Notes under the pieces: model-generated
Databases searched by the model: none
The model's input: only the letters and a program-made list of their open reading frames with translations
Told to the model about the DNA's origin: nothing
Shown here: positions 10,123 to 23,268 of the stretch, one piece after another
How positions within the stretch are numbered: position 1 is the first letter of the stretch
How the letters are laid out: each line of letters begins with the position of its first letter
Source: Leucaena leucocephala
Lineage: Eukaryota; Streptophyta; Magnoliopsida; Fabales; Fabaceae
Direction: 5' to 3'
Assembly: GCA_037074615.1 (NCBI GenBank)
Contig: CM073538.1
Location: 19,028,568-19,092,567, forward strand
DNA: 64,000 bases
Made by a program: the position numbers and the translations under genes

Positions 10123-13094
10123 ATGGCGGCCGTCGATAACGAAGATGCCGATGCGGTCCTTAGTGATGTTGAGGACGATGACAATCCCGTGCCAATTACG
10201 ATCCGGAGTCCGGCTCCGGAAGATGTTTCTGTGGACAGAGTTAGGGAGCTTCTCGTGGAGCTCGATCGTGAGCGCCAAGCTCGTCAGACGGCTGAGAATT
10301 CCAAATCCGAATTGCAAATTTCCTTCAATCGTTTGAAGGCGCTTGCTCATGAGGCTATCAAGAAACGCGATGAGTTCGGGAGGCAGAGAGATGATGCTTT
10401 GCGGGAAAAAGAAGAGGCTCTGAATTCGAAGGACAAGCTTTTGGCTGAATTAGCTGAGGCGAACAGAGTGAAGAATGAACTGTCGATTCAGAGATATGAG
10501 ATTGCCAAGCAATTCGATGAATTGGTGAAGGAGAGAGACGCTCTTCGATCTGAAATTGGAAATTCTACCCAGATGTTAGTGAATGGGATGGACAAAATAT
10601 CTGCGAAGGTGAGTAGTTACAAAAATTTTGCTGGTAATGGGTTATCCAGATCGCAGAAATACACGGGTTTGGCAGCTGTAGCATATGGGGTAATTATGCG
10701 AGCTAATGAAATTGTTGAAGAGCTTGTTAAACAGATTGAGTCAACTGCTAAATCTAGGAATAAGACAAGAGAGCAAATGGAGCAGAGGAATTATGAGATT
10801 GCCATTGAGGTTTCACAGCTTGAAGCAACAATTAGTCAATTAAGGGAAGATGTCACAAAGAAAACTTCTGTTGTTGAGAATTTGGAGAGAACTCTCGCCG
10901 AGAAGGATAAAAAAGTAAATGAAGCAGCAGAGCTGAAAAAGATTGTCGTTGATTACCATGACAAGTTTCTCAAGTTAGAGACAACCATGGAATCACAGAG
11001 GACTTTATTGATTGATCAGTTGAGTTTTGTCTCTAAAATTCATAACCAGACTTACAATGTTATTAAGATCATTGATGGAAATCATTCTGAAGTTTCGGAT
11101 TCCTTGTGTCTTCCTCAAGTAACAGACGTTGAAGAACTTACACGTGCCTCTTTGGCAGGGATGGAATCCATATATGAATTGACTAGAATTGTTGCTGAGA
11201 AAGCGAAGGATGTGCTTGAAAATAAGAATAATGAAATCAAGACTTTGGAAGATACGGTTACTCGATTAGTTAGGGAGAAAGATCAAATTGGTTCTTTACT
11301 TAGAAGTGCTTTGTCAAAGAGGATAACATCTGATCCATCTTCCAGGAAAAATGAGTTGTTCCTAGCTGCAGAAAATGGTTTAAGGGAGGCTCGGATATAT
11401 TTCGAATTTAGTAAGCTTCTTGGAAACGGAAGGGATGCATCTTCAGACGACAAGGCAAATGGAACAAAAAAAGAGGAGGATGACATATGCTCTTTGGTAA
11501 TTATTTACTAGCGTTGTTTTGTTTCATTGTAGATTATTACCTTTAATGTTGTTTGCATTTTGAAGTTTCCTTGGTGAGTTATTTATTAATATACTGCTCA
11601 CAGGCTGGTGCTTTGGAGAACGTTGTTAAGGCCTCTCAGCTTGAGATTATTCATTTGCAGCATGCTAGAGATGAATTAAGGTACATAAATGAGAAAAATT
11701 CCAGAAATTTTTACTGTGTATCTAATTTGAAATTGGCTGAAAGAAAATCTTCTTATTTTCACTCTCTGGAGATTATGTATAATTTCAGTTTTTAGTTGTG
11801 CTGACCTTTTTTTTTTCTTAAATTTATTTTCGGTTTTACAACTTTGTTCAACTGAATTAAGGACAGAGTTGAGTTTACTTAAGCAGCATGTGGAAGCTCA
11901 GGCCAAAGAACTCAACCATAGAATGCAACGAATAGAAGAACTTGAAGAGAAGGAGAGAGTTGCAAATGAAAGTGTATGCTTACATATCTTTTCTTCGTCA
12001 TTAGATTGATCTAATTAATGTTTCCAAAGCACGGTTAAATTTGCCTGTCATTTTTCATTCACAAAAGACCTATCGTTTGTATACGTCAATAAATGTTGAA
12101 TACGCTGTGGATTGCATGATAGGATTTAACTGTTAATTCTTCTTTGATGCTAAGTATGAACTTAACCTATTTATGATGTAGGTTGAGGGGTTAATGATTG
12201 ACATTGCTTCTGCTGAAGAAGAAATTAATAGATGGAAAGTAGCAGCAGAGCAAGAAGCTGGCGCAGGCAGAGCTGTTGAACAAGAATTTGCCGCACAAGT
12301 ATGCCCCTTTATAGCAATTTTTCTTGATATTCATGCTATATTTGTTGGGCTTAAATAGAATGATTATGTTAATCACATTTGGAAATAATGATTCTTTTTC
12401 TTAATTTTGTAAATTCCGGTATTGTTAGAATTCAAAGCTTTACTAAATTTACGAAATGGTTCAATGGCAAAGTTCCTGCTTAATTCGAACAACAATGGAA
12501 TGTGAAATTCAAAATTACTGAGCCAGATTACTGGTTGCTAGTGACAAGTTATTTCTGTAGGTTCATACTTTAATCTTTGATGCCATCTTGTGCTATGAGC
12601 TTTCTGAACAAGTTTACCACTAATAACGGCAGGTTGATATTTGTAGTGCATGACAAATTTGGATATTTTCATTGCTCCTGCTCACTAGTATTCCTCTTTG
12701 AAGATGCAATGTTCCTAATAACTGGTTGGAAAATCTGCAGCTATCGGCACTTAAGCAGGAACTTGAGGAGGCAAAGCAATCCATGTTGGAATCGGAGAAA
12801 AAACTAAAATTCAAAGAAGAGACAACAGCTGCTGCAACGGCAGCAAGGGATGCAGCAGAGAAATCTCTGAGGTTGGCGGACTTGAGGGCAACGCGGCTAA
12901 GGGAAAGAGTGGAGGAGCTTACACGCCAGCTCGAAGAGTTCGATAGTAGGGAAGACTCAAGGAGCCGAAATAGACCTAGATATGTGTGTTGGCCATGGCA
13001 GTGGCTTGGCATGGACTTTGTAGGATCTCATAGGCTTGATGCACAAGAATTACAGGCTTCTAACGAGATGGAGCTCTCTGAACCTTTATTATAA
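10123..13094 (+). CDS. Long coiled-coil protein of the At1g24560 (TGNap1-like) type
   Basis: Five exons join cleanly: 10123-11496, 11604-11680, 11862-11973, 12182-12298 and 12741-13094, giving 677 residues. The protein starts with an acidic segment (about residues 5-25). Long heptad-rich coiled coils follow, at about 38-150, 190-300, 370-400 and 460-640, with many E-R-D-A-L and R-E-K-D-Q runs. The tail ends in a conserved aromatic patch, R-Y-V-C-W-P-W-Q-W-L-G. This layout matches a plant family often labelled myosin-heavy-chain-like or paramyosin. From memory Arabidopsis At1g24560 is TGNap1, a trans-Golgi network protein linked to microtubules; that assignment is tentative. All splice sites are GT-AG and no defect is visible. 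The start Met follows a 5' leader whose AG/GT content gives no reason for another start. Confidence 0.85.
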
Positions 13095-14151
13095 ATGCAC
13101 CATATATCTTTTGTCTGCTTTTTTTTTTTATTTCTCCATTTTTATATGTACTGAAATGTAGCTCGTAGCATCAGCCTCTTGAAAAATCTGACTGGAGCAA
13201 TGGTGGTATTGATCGACCACCGTGATATTGTACTGCCCAAGTATCTGCTAGTTTTGACTTCCCAATTGCCATCTGGTTGTCCTTTGAGATCCTTTCATTG
13301 ACACATTTGTAATGTTGTTCTTCCCAAAATTTAGAAAGATGGTTGTTTGTGCAAGGCACGACATGGGCCATGCTTCAGCTTGTAAGTCAAATGATAATAC
13401 TGTGAACACATTACATTTTCTTTCACTGAGCAAAATTCCCTTCAGTAGTGAAAGCCGAGGCCCTAAGCTAAACTATATTTCGTGGTAATCACAGATGGGC
13501 CTGTCAATCATGGTAGCTGCTCGGAGGTTGTTCGGGGAAAAAGGTTTCTTTTACTATGATGAAAAGAGCCCTTGTTCCTTTTGGTCTTTTGAGAAGCGTT
13601 GAGATATTTGCAGCAGAAGGAACTGAGAATCATTGCCAAGGAAATGGAGAGTGAATGCGAATGAGGATCACCTCAAGGAATTTCACATATGATTCATTTA
13701 ATAAATCATGGGACTTGTATAGCTGTTTGTGGAGGCAATCTTGTACTTCTTTTTCCTATTTTTGGTTTTCTTAGCAGTTTAGATTTTTTTTGAAGGTAAA
13801 AATATGAAGAACTTGAGCTTTACTATGCCTAAACTCTACTGTTAGATTAGCTTGTGTATAATAATAATAATCAAGCATAACCATGTGAATAATAAAACTA
13901 AGAGCTTAAACTTCCTTTCTTAATTCCAACAATGAGGCCAACTTGTACCTAAATTGTGACCACAAAATATTTTACAATATTACTAATTTCATTCACTTGT
14001 ATCACTTTCTTTACAAATAAATAATGTCCAGGGTAAAAGAACTATTTGACTAAACAATAACCAATAATTGCTCTTGGATTCCGAAAATACAACTTTAAAC
14101 AATCTAAAATCCACATTAGAATACACATGAATGAACTTTAGACGGACTAAT
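13095..14151. other. 3' flank of the coiled-coil gene, no other gene seen
   Basis: Contains the 3' untranslated region; AATAAT and AATAAA-like motifs near 13860-13895 could direct polyadenylation. Open frames here are short and not protein-like. Confidence 0.5.
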
Positions 14152-14356
14152 GGCTCGTTTGTTTAGGATTAGGAAAAAAAAATGATTTTGGCTATTAAAC
14201 ATCAGAGTTGTTGAGGTAAAGATTGGAGATGTGTTGAAAATAATCTACTAACTTATTTTGTTACACATCCCCCATCTTTACCTCAAGCTTCTCCCAACAA
14301 CTCCCTTGTACTTAATCAACCAAGATCATTCTTTTCTAATTTTGAACAAACTGGCC
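14152..14356. mobile_element. Foldback MITE of about 205 bp
   Basis: The two halves are inverted copies of each other. The left end GGCTCGTTTGTTTAGGATT pairs with the right end read in reverse, GGCCAGTTTGTTCAAAATT. Inside, GAGTTGTTGAGGTAAAGAT pairs with the reverse of a right-arm copy that has a small insertion. The family is not assigned; no convincing target-site duplication was found. Confidence 0.65.
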
Positions 14357-15392
14357 TAAATCTAAAATTGATAATAAGATCATTTCATGTGAACCAGATT
14401 GAAAGCACCATCCACTAGACAAGCCTTTTAACTTGGCCAACAGACACCAGACCGCTCAAAATCAAACCGATGCTCCCGTAAGTTGAAATCCAGTTGGAGA
14501 GGTCAATCTGTCAGTGTGATAATTGCCTTGTGGCAATTTCTCCTCAAACTTTCGTAAGTAGAAACACTGATCATACTCAAACTTTGAAGACAAATGAAGA
14601 AGCTTAAAGCAGGCTCTGATTTGTTGCATAACTTTTTTCATCCCCAAAATGGGCACTCAGAGATGTCAGATGTGTGTCTAACCATTGAACTTGACACTAT
14701 AAACTTACTGAGTTCCTGAACACTCAATTCTATTCATGATTACATCTCATTCATGCGGCTAATCTTTTCACAGTATAGAATCGAATTCAAACTTCGCCAT
14801 GGCATAAATCAGATACAGAAGACCTCGCACCTGCGTATTTTAACAACGGTGAATTTACATCAGCGAATGAGTTTTGCTTCCTCATTGAGCAGATGGGAGA
14901 AGCTAAAAGTATTGTGTAACTACCATCATATCCTATGACAAACTACAAGAACTAGAAATTCATCAGTAGAAAATACATTTTAAAAGATATACCAAAATAA
15001 TAACTGGTGCCTCAAGTAACATAACATCTTAGCATTATCAGCATTTAATATTAGTAAATAACTTCAAAAGATAAAGTCAACATCTATATCAATTCAGACC
15101 GAAGCATAATGTGCCCAGAAATTCAGCTTAAATTTTGTTGGATAAGAGAGAAATTCAATACACTAGGAGATTGACATTTTATTTTACGCTAAAAATAAAC
15201 CACACACTAATATATGCATTGTATTGTGATCTTAAGTATAAAACAACTAGATCTGTAGCAAGAAAGCACCATGTTTACATGTTACGAGTTCTTGGTTTCA
15301 ACACAACTACATGTAATAAGCATCTATTTATACTCTATAGTTTTCACAATATGACTTGGCACAAATTCTTCATATTGAGTAATTATTTGATA

Positions 15393-15648
15393 CTCCTCTT
15401 GTCCTTAATATAGGACATAATTAAAAAGTTGATCTTGGTCCTAAATATAAAACCTATTTCCCATATTGATCAACTTTTTCCCAAATTATCCAAACTGGTA
15501 TTCCCTCAATATTAATTAAGAGTGGGAAGAGGAATTAAGGAAGATGCTTAGGATATTTTTAAAACAACAAACCATATCAACTAACTTAACTAACTTCTTT
15601 AATCTAATTAAATTAGTTAAATAGGTTTTATATTAAGGAATGGAGGAG
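15393..15648. mobile_element. Stowaway-like (Tc1/mariner) MITE
   Basis: A 256-bp element with terminal inverted repeats CTCCTCTTGTCCTTAATATA and, from the other end, CTCCTCCATTCCTTAATATA, flanked on both sides by TA. The CTCC(C/T)TC...TCC end and the TA target site are hallmarks of Stowaway MITEs. It lies in the 3' flank of the PPR gene. Confidence 0.88.
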
Positions 15649-17012
15649 TATTATTTTCCTCGCACTGATGGGCCAAAAAGTGAACCAGAAAACTTACCAA
15701 GTAACTTGAGTCAAGATTTGGTAGTTCAGAAACCCTTCAACAACATTCTGCAATCTCTAAAGGTTACACGCGTCCAAGCATTTCCCCTTTTGTTCTCCTC
15801 TTAATCTTGTATTTAGATTGGAGTTGGCAGAGGCAAAGAGCACAAAATAGCTTCAAGGGTTGAAATAAATTCTCCGCTTAAGAGAATGTGCTGAACTTAA
15901 AGGACTTGAAACATGCTTGGATAAATGTAGGTTGCAAGGAGACTTTTTTCTGACTAAACTTACTTCATCCTGCACATATACGCAGGTGAATTACATCACA
16001 GGACAGTCAAAAGTTTAACAAGTATTCAGGAGGTAACGGAAACGCTAGCTTAATCATAGGGTAGCATTTATATTCATTGTACTACATTATACCTTTTTAC
16101 CCTCATAAACATCCGTGTAAGATGGAGATGTATCTTGTCTTAAACGTTTCATTCAAACACTTTCTTCTATAATTTTGTCTTTTCCTCTCAAATTCCACAG
16201 AAAGCAATAACGTATAGAAGTTTGAAATTTAAAACATTATAAGCCAACAAATCTGGATTTTTCTTGCCAACAGAAATCACAAACCACCAAATAGTAGCAA
16301 GTTGTAACAGCACCACAGCTTTGTTTTAATCTTATTCAAATGAATACTTAAAGCATGGGCCCAACAAGGATAATTAGTAGATCTTCCCTTTTCAATGATT
16401 ATCTGTTGCATTATAAGAAGTGTTGGAACTTAAACATATAGCCAGCAATTCATCCATTAGATAATGTCCAAGAAAGTAAGAGCTTTAAAATCTAATTCTC
16501 TTGTTCAAGGATTTACCAAGATAAACATCACGGTAGAAGGAAATAGAAATTGGTCACGCGAAGGCGAAACGTCCATTGAATGAGTATCTCCAAAATCCAA
16601 AATAATGCTCTGCAACACACAATAAATGGTATAGTGAATATCATAAACTTCAACCAAGTGAAGCAAAGTATATATCAATAAGGATAGACTGGTATCCCGA
16701 GAAGTACATAAACTAGTACCAACATGTAAACAAGTAAAATAACAATTAAATAGTATAGAAGGTTAGAGTATGTCATACAGTGCAGAAGCACAAGTGAGCA
16801 GAGTCTGGCAACAGCACGGCATTGCACTGGGGCGAGCAGAATGATTTGGCAACGATTTATTGGTGTCATTACATGCAGAAAGAGGATAACTCTGCCAATG
16901 TGTTAAGAATATATTATATCAAAACATTAAGCGAGGTTGAGCTTCAATTCCATCACAAAGAGAAATCAGTTATGTAGTTCGGAGGTTCACAGAATACAAA
17001 CCACTGCATTCC
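15649..17012. other. 3' flank of the PPR gene, no coding signal
   Basis: Moderately AT-rich sequence without a credible reading frame. It probably contains the 3' untranslated region of the minus-strand PPR gene. Nothing else was recognised. Confidence 0.45.
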
Positions 17013-18537
17013 TCACGTAGCATCACTTGATCTGATGGCATTGATACGAATCTCAGAAAGAACTCTATCAAGTGTAAAACCCTTCTCCATCATTTGGTCC
17101 CAAACCATACAAGCAAAAGAAAGCTTGTTTTCCCTAAATAAACCTCCAATGATCAACTTGAAAGTCACCTCATCAGGACAGAGTCCTTTCATCTGCATTT
17201 CATTATATAAATGCATGGCATCTGTTATTTTAAAGGCTTTGCAAAGCCCGTTTATGAGGGCATTATATGAGATCACATCAGGACTTACTCCATTCTCCAC
17301 CATATCACAGAAGACACCACAAGCCATATCAATCTTCTCAGTCTTGCATAGGTGATCAAAAATTGTCGTATAGAATATACCAACAGGAAGCAGATCCATC
17401 CTTGTTATTTGATCAAGAAGTTTCTTGGCGATATCAGAGCTACCTTTTATCAAAAAAGTTTTTATAAGGACTGTGAATGTCACCACATCAGGTTGAATTC
17501 CCTTCCCATTCATTTCCTCAAACAACTCGTAAGCCCTTCTGATCTGACGAGCCTTACAAAAAGCTCTAATAATAGTATTATAAGAAACAACATCACATAG
17601 CCCTTTCTTTTCCATTGTCTTCACCATCATTACATAGGCTTTCTCCAGCTTATGAACTTTACAGAGACCCTTCAGCAATTCATTATAGCTATATACATCT
17701 AGTTCCATCCCACTTCTCTCCATCTTCTCCATCAACTTCACTGCCTCATCCAGCATAAGCTCATTACAACAATAATCCAACAGTATGTTGTGCGTAACCA
17801 AATCCGGCTCACACCCATTTCTCCTCATGAACGATTTGATAGTTAGCGCTCTATCGATCCTACCCATCCGACAGAATCCACTTATCAAAGCATTATAAAT
17901 CAAATTATTAACCTCAACTCCACCCTTGATAACACTTACTGTAAGTTCATATGCCAAATTAACCTTTCTACCGCTATACAACCCAATAACAAGCGCCGTT
18001 CTAACCTTACAATATATTTTCCCACATTTGTGTGGCTTCATCAAGGTGCTCAGATTTACATAATGCGTGAATAATTATGGTATGTGATACAACATCAGGT
18101 TCTCTTCCTTTATAAGACATGCTAGAAAAGACCTGTAGAGCCATGTTTAACCTATTCTCACGACATAAAAGATTCAAATAAATGTTAAAAGCCCAAATGT
18201 CAGGGACACACCCCAGATTATCCATGTCTTGAAGAAGCTTCCCTATGAGGCAAAAGTTCTTAACTTCACACAAACCAGAAATAAACCTCGAGTAAGTGAA
18301 TGGCGTCAAAGAAAAACCTTGGAGATTCATCTTACAATAATAATATTCAGCCAAATCGAAGCGCCATTGGCGAACCAAAACACCAATGAAGCGATTGTAA
18401 TCCAAGCTCAAGACGCGGCATTTTGATTGGGTCGTTTCGTTGAACATCAGAATGGCTTTGTCGATGAGTCCTGTTTTAACGCACTTGGATATTTGAGAGC
18501 GGTATATGTGGCGGTGAGCGCCAAGACGTTCAAACAT
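17013..18537 (-). pseudogene. Pentatricopeptide repeat protein (At1g13040 type), broken by a short deletion
   Basis: P-class PPR proteins bind organelle RNA; the Arabidopsis relative is annotated as mitochondrial. The reading frame begins at 18537 with M-F-E-R-L-G-A-H-R-H-I-Y-R-S and runs to E-A-T-Q-M-W-E-N-I-L, then hits TAA. The protein resumes in another frame at K-V-R-T-A-L-V-I-G-L and continues to A-I-R-S-S-D-A-T at 17013. About a dozen 35-residue motifs are visible (for example P-D-L-V-T-H-N-I-L-L-D-Y-C). At the break one motif lacks its last five residues and the next its first two. The interval is 1,525 bp; adding 20 gives a multiple of three and 514 residues, close to the relative's size. 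So a net 20-base loss explains the break. The rest is intact, so it is a young pseudogene or a sequence error. Single exon, as usual for this family. Confidence 0.85.
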
Positions 18538-18654
18538 CAGAGTGAACGCATAGCAACGAACAGAGTGACCAAAATACTCTTGTTCTCAATAATAATGAAT
18601 TGAAACCAAATGCTTTTTCTTGAAGATATAGAATGCCATTCTAAAGGTCTACTT

Positions 18655-19293
18655 TGTATTAAATTTTGGAATAGCGCTTATAACAAAAATTTAGAAAAAA
18701 ATTTAAAAAGTGCTTTTTGAAAAAAAAATTATAAAAAAATATTTTTAAATAAATAAATAGTTAGATAATTATTATTAAAAGAATTTTTATTACTAATAAA
18801 TTATATTTTTTATTAAAAAAATTATATTTTTTTCCTCAGTTCTTTGCACCTAAAGCTACAAACTAACACACTAGCAGCATTCTATAGTGATGTCTTCTTT
18901 TATAGTCAGATCAATGACTAATAATGTCTTCTTCCATAGCCAGAGGTAATTACCTTCTTTCTTTTCTTCTTCTTTAGGCGAGCATACGGTGACCATAGAT
19001 TTCTCTATTTTAGTGAGCATATGACAGAAAGAAAAATAAAAAGAGATGAGAGAAAGAAGAGAGAAAGTGTTTGAAAAAAATAGAAATAAAATAATAATTG
19101 AGTAATCTATAAATTCTTTTACTACTCCAAAAGTTATTATCATCATTTATCTAAAACCTTAATTTTAAATTATAATTTAGTTTAAAAACCCTTTTAGATA
19201 AATATGACTGTTTATTTTTAAATTTTTACAAACTAAGATTTGAGCTATAAACCTTTTTAAAATTTTAGTTTGAGTTAAGCCAAATATCCACTA
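18655..19293. mobile_element. Tourist-like MITE, family M, copy 2, with foreign core
   Basis: Ends and flanking blocks match family M (AATAAATAAATAGTTAGATA at left; a TAAACCTTTTTAAAATTTTAG block at right, ending CCAAATATCCAC before TAA). The core from about 18835 to 19010 differs from the other copies and is less AT-rich. The element starts only about 120 bp upstream of the PPR start codon. Confidence 0.6.
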
Positions 19294-19654
19294 AATATTC
19301 TCTTAGGTTTTTCCTTTTTCATTTTCTCTCTTCTAATAATTTTTCCTTCACTTGGTTGGAAGCTAGAGAGAATATTGAAGAGAAGGGGAAGGACATCATT
19401 CAATAGAGCTATGTATAAAATTCGCAGCTCAGTATACTCACCTAAACCCATAATAAAAATATCTTGCCTAACTCAATAAATATACATCAGACCTAGGCAT
19501 AGGTCTACAAATATACAGTCTATCAGGTTATACACCAGATAGAGGGGTTGCCTTGCCCTACTCATGAGCATCCATTCTTTTATTTTTTTTTACTTTTCCC
19601 CTAGATGCTTCACTTATAATGGAAAATATAATAACTACTGGTAACTAGATCGTC

Positions 19655-21875
19655 ATTTTAGAAAATATAGTTGTCGACGATATTTTTTCATACAGTGTTG
19701 CTGTTAAAATAACTAATCAAAGTAAGGATCTTGAACCTATGTCAGTTGAAGAATGTAGACATAGAAATGATTGGCCAAAATGGAAAGACGCAATTCAAGC
19801 AGAATTGAATTCACTTTTAAAACGTGAAGTTTTTGGACCTGTAGTTCAAATACCAAATGGTGTTAAACCAGTTGGGTATAGATGGGTTTTTGTGCGAAAA
19901 CGAAATGAGAAAAATGAGATTATTAGATATAAAGCATGACTTGTGGTACAAGATTTTTCACAAAGACTTGGCATTGATTATGAAGAAACATATTATCCTG
20001 TGGTGGATACAATTACTTTAAGATATCTAATTAGTCAGTGCATGAAAGACTTGATATGCGTCTAATGGATGTTGTTACAGCATACTTATATGGTTCTTTA
20101 TATACTGAAATTTATATGAAAATCCCTGAAGGATTTAAATTGCCTGAAGCATGTAAGAATCCTCAAGAAAATTATACAATTCGTTTGCATAAATCCTTAT
20201 ACAGATTAAAACAATTTGGAAGAATGTGGTATAACTGTCAAAGTGAATATTTATTGAAAGCATGCTATAAAAATGACTCAATTAGCCCATGTGTTTTTAT
20301 AAAAAGGAATATATCAGAATTTGTTATAATTGCTGTATATGTGGATGACTTGAATATAATTGAAACTCCTGAAGAGTTTCAAAAAGTAATGGATTGTTTA
20401 AAGAGAGAATTTGAAATGAAAGATCTTGAAAAAATAAAGTTTTGTCTCGGTTTACAAATCAAGCACTTAACAAATGGAATTTTTCTTCATCAATCAGCTT
20501 ATATTGAAAAAATATTAAAGCAATTTTATATGGATAAAGCTCATATATTAACTACTCCAATGGTTGTGAGATCTCTAGTTAAAGAAAAAGATCATTTTCA
20601 CCTTCAAGAGGAAAATGAAGAACTCCTTGGTCCAGAAATACCATATCTTAGTGCTATAGGGGCACTAATATATATTGCTAATTCGACACGACCTGATATT
20701 GCATTTGCTGTAAGTTTATTGGCAAGATTTAGTTCTTCTCCAATAAGAAGATATTGGAATAGAATTAAACATATATTTCGATACCTTCGAGGGACAATTG
20801 ATATGGAATTATTTTATTCTAATGAATTCGGATCACAATTGATTGGTTATGTAGATGCAGGATTTTTAGCATATCCACATAAAGGTAGATCTCAGACAGG
20901 ATATTTATTTACTTGTGGAGGTATAGCTATATCTTGGCGTTCGATAAAGCAAACTTTTATCAGCTACCTCATCAAATCATGCAGAAATAATTGCAATTCA
21001 TGAGGCAAGTAGAGAATGTGTTTGGCTAAGGTTAGTAATCCAACATATCCAAAGAATGAGTGGTCTACTTCCAGAACAAGAGATTCCAACAGTATTATAT
21101 GAAAATAATATAGCATGCATAGCTCAATTGAAAGGAGGGTATATCAAAGGAGATAGAACAAAGCATATTTCTCCAAAATTCTTTTTCTCTCATGATCTTA
21201 TGAAGAATGGTGATATAGATGTTTAGCAAATTCGATCATGTGACAACCTTACAGATTTGTTTACCAAGACATTACCAATTAAGCCATTTGAGAAGTTAGT
21301 GTATGGTATTGGAATGCGCAGATTCAAAGACATAAATTGACAACGTCATCAGGGGGAGTAAACAAGTACTTGATATACTCTTCATTTTAAGAATTTTATT
21401 TTTCACTGGGTTTTCCTAAAAAGGTTTTTGATAAGGCAACCTAAATAAATATTGTGTACTCTTTTTCCTTCATTAGGTTTTTATCCCAATGGGTTTTTCC
21501 TAGTAAGGTTTTAATGAGGCACAATATCTGTCATGGACATCCAAGGGGGAGTGTTGCAAATATTATTATACATGTGGATGTCCATTCTATCTCTTGGGAT
21601 TCCTTCTTGCCTTTATGCCATGAAACTATAACTTCCTCAATGAATGACTTGAGGGGGTTTCTTGTGGTTAATGGTATTTTATTCATCTTTAATCCTTTGT
21701 AACCTTATGTTTAGTCTTTAATGGTTGTGGCCTATAAATAGTGGCTCTATAGAAGACATTTGGACAAGTGAATATACAAGCATATGAGGAATTCTCTCTT
21801 GTCTTTCCATTTATTTCATCTCTAAATCTTGTCTTGTTATTCTTTCTACTATCTCACTTTCTTATTTTTATAACA
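19655..21875 (+). mobile_element. Ty1/copia retrotransposon, 5'-truncated, defective
   Basis: Only the 3' part of the polyprotein remains: the start of reverse transcriptase (W-K-D-A-I-Q-A-E-L-N-S-L), the catalytic Y-V-D-D-L motif near 20340, the S-T-R-P-D-I-A-F-A-V block, and the RNase H region up to about 21340. The frame is broken by a stop at 19937-19939, a frameshift near 20035, another near 20960 and a stop near 21223. A purine-rich tract (AGGGGGAG) precedes the 3' LTR. Integrase, gag and the 5' LTR are missing; the upstream edge is near 19655. Confidence 0.88.
21552..21875 (+). repeat. 3' LTR of the copia element
   Basis: A 324-bp segment starting TGTTGCAAATATT directly after AAGGGGGAG and ending TTTTTATAACA, so it has the TG...CA ends expected of an LTR. 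It contains TATAAATAG near 21735, a likely TATA box. Without the 5' LTR the boundaries rest on these signals alone. Confidence 0.7.
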
Positions 21876-21889
21876 GAAATAAATTTTAT

Positions 21890-23265
21890 TTATTATCAAC
21901 ACACAACAACACAAGTATTATCCCATTATGTGGAATTGATTATATGAATCGTACGATAAGTTGTTGACTAAGTGATCCGCTTAATAATCTTTTTTAGCTT
22001 TCTTCTATCCCCTTTTATATAACTATATATTATTTGATCCACGCTCCTTACCTGTATATCTGATTACTTTCTTTTCTACGTGTACAAACCACTTTAGAGA
22101 ATTCTCTACTATTTTTTCTCAATACATGTCACTCTAACTCTTCCGAGAATATATCAACTCATCTATCTCAACATTCTCATATCAATTACCCAATTTTATG
22201 TTCTTATTGTCATTTTAAAGCCTAACATTTACTATCATAAAATATTGTTAGTCTTATAACAACACGATAGAACTTTTCTTGTACCTTATCATGTGCTTTT
22301 AGATCGCTGATAACTCCAGTAGATGTTCTATGTTTAAATCACCTAACTTAAATTATATATTAACATCTCTAATAATTTATTTGTCATTTTTGTAGAATTT
22401 TGTTTTGGTAAAAGTTTAGGTGAGCTCGGCACCAATCCCCTACTAAGATCAAGGTATAACCCTAGATTTAGAGAGGGCTTATAGAGGACTTACAAAATAT
22501 CCTATCAAAATAGCCATTATGGCGACAACGATATCGTTTTTGTAGAATTGATTTTAAATATATGAACTTTTCCATGTATAGAATGCCTTGATATCCCATT
22601 TTGACCTTTAAGTTATTCCTAACTTACCTCTTATCAAAATTTCAATGTATATATTCAATCTTATTTATACTCAAGAGAAAGCCCTTTAATTTTAAGGTAA
22701 GATCCATAACACAAGTTTAGAGTCAATCTCTTATCTCAACTCAACCATAAGAATTTTAGCATTGGCAAAATCATGCAATACATAATTTTTTAATAAATAG
22801 GTTCATTTATAAAAGAAGTCCTATATCTCTCCTCCAATCGTTCTTACACTAGTTGCATACATATTTAGTATGACTTTGATATATGTAATGCGCACACTTC
22901 TTTTTTTCAAAGCAGTCTCTTGTCATACTGTCATAAGCTATTTTCAAGTCAAATAAAAACTATATACAAATCTCTTCTTTTGATCTAATACCTTTCCATT
23001 AACTATTTATATAAAAGTTATATGTCTCACCTCTACGCATTCTTACACTAGTTGTTATCCCCTCATGCATATATTATATGACTGATATATGAAACCATCA
23101 CACTTTTCTTTTCTAAAACTTTTCAAAGTATATCTCGACATATGGTTGTAAGCTTTTTACAAATCAATCAAAACTATATCCAAATCTTTTCTTTTAGTCC
23201 GATACATTTTCATTAACTCCTTAATAAATAAATCACATATGTTGTATACTTTCTTGGCATGAATC
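21890..23265 (-). mobile_element. Decayed RTE-type LINE, reverse transcriptase remnants
   Basis: On the minus strand, fragments of the non-LTR reverse transcriptase motif can be read near 23200-23130 (K-D-L-D-I-V-L-I-D-L, then K-A-Y-N-H) and again near 22990-22920 (R-D-L-Y-I-V-F-I, then L-E-N), both with stops. At the other end, 21960-21900 carries the family 3' end (reverse of CCCATTATGTGGAATTGAT). It is too decayed to encode a protein. The repeat of the motif reflects an internal duplication of about 210 bp. Confidence 0.6.
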
Positions 23266-23268
23266 TAA

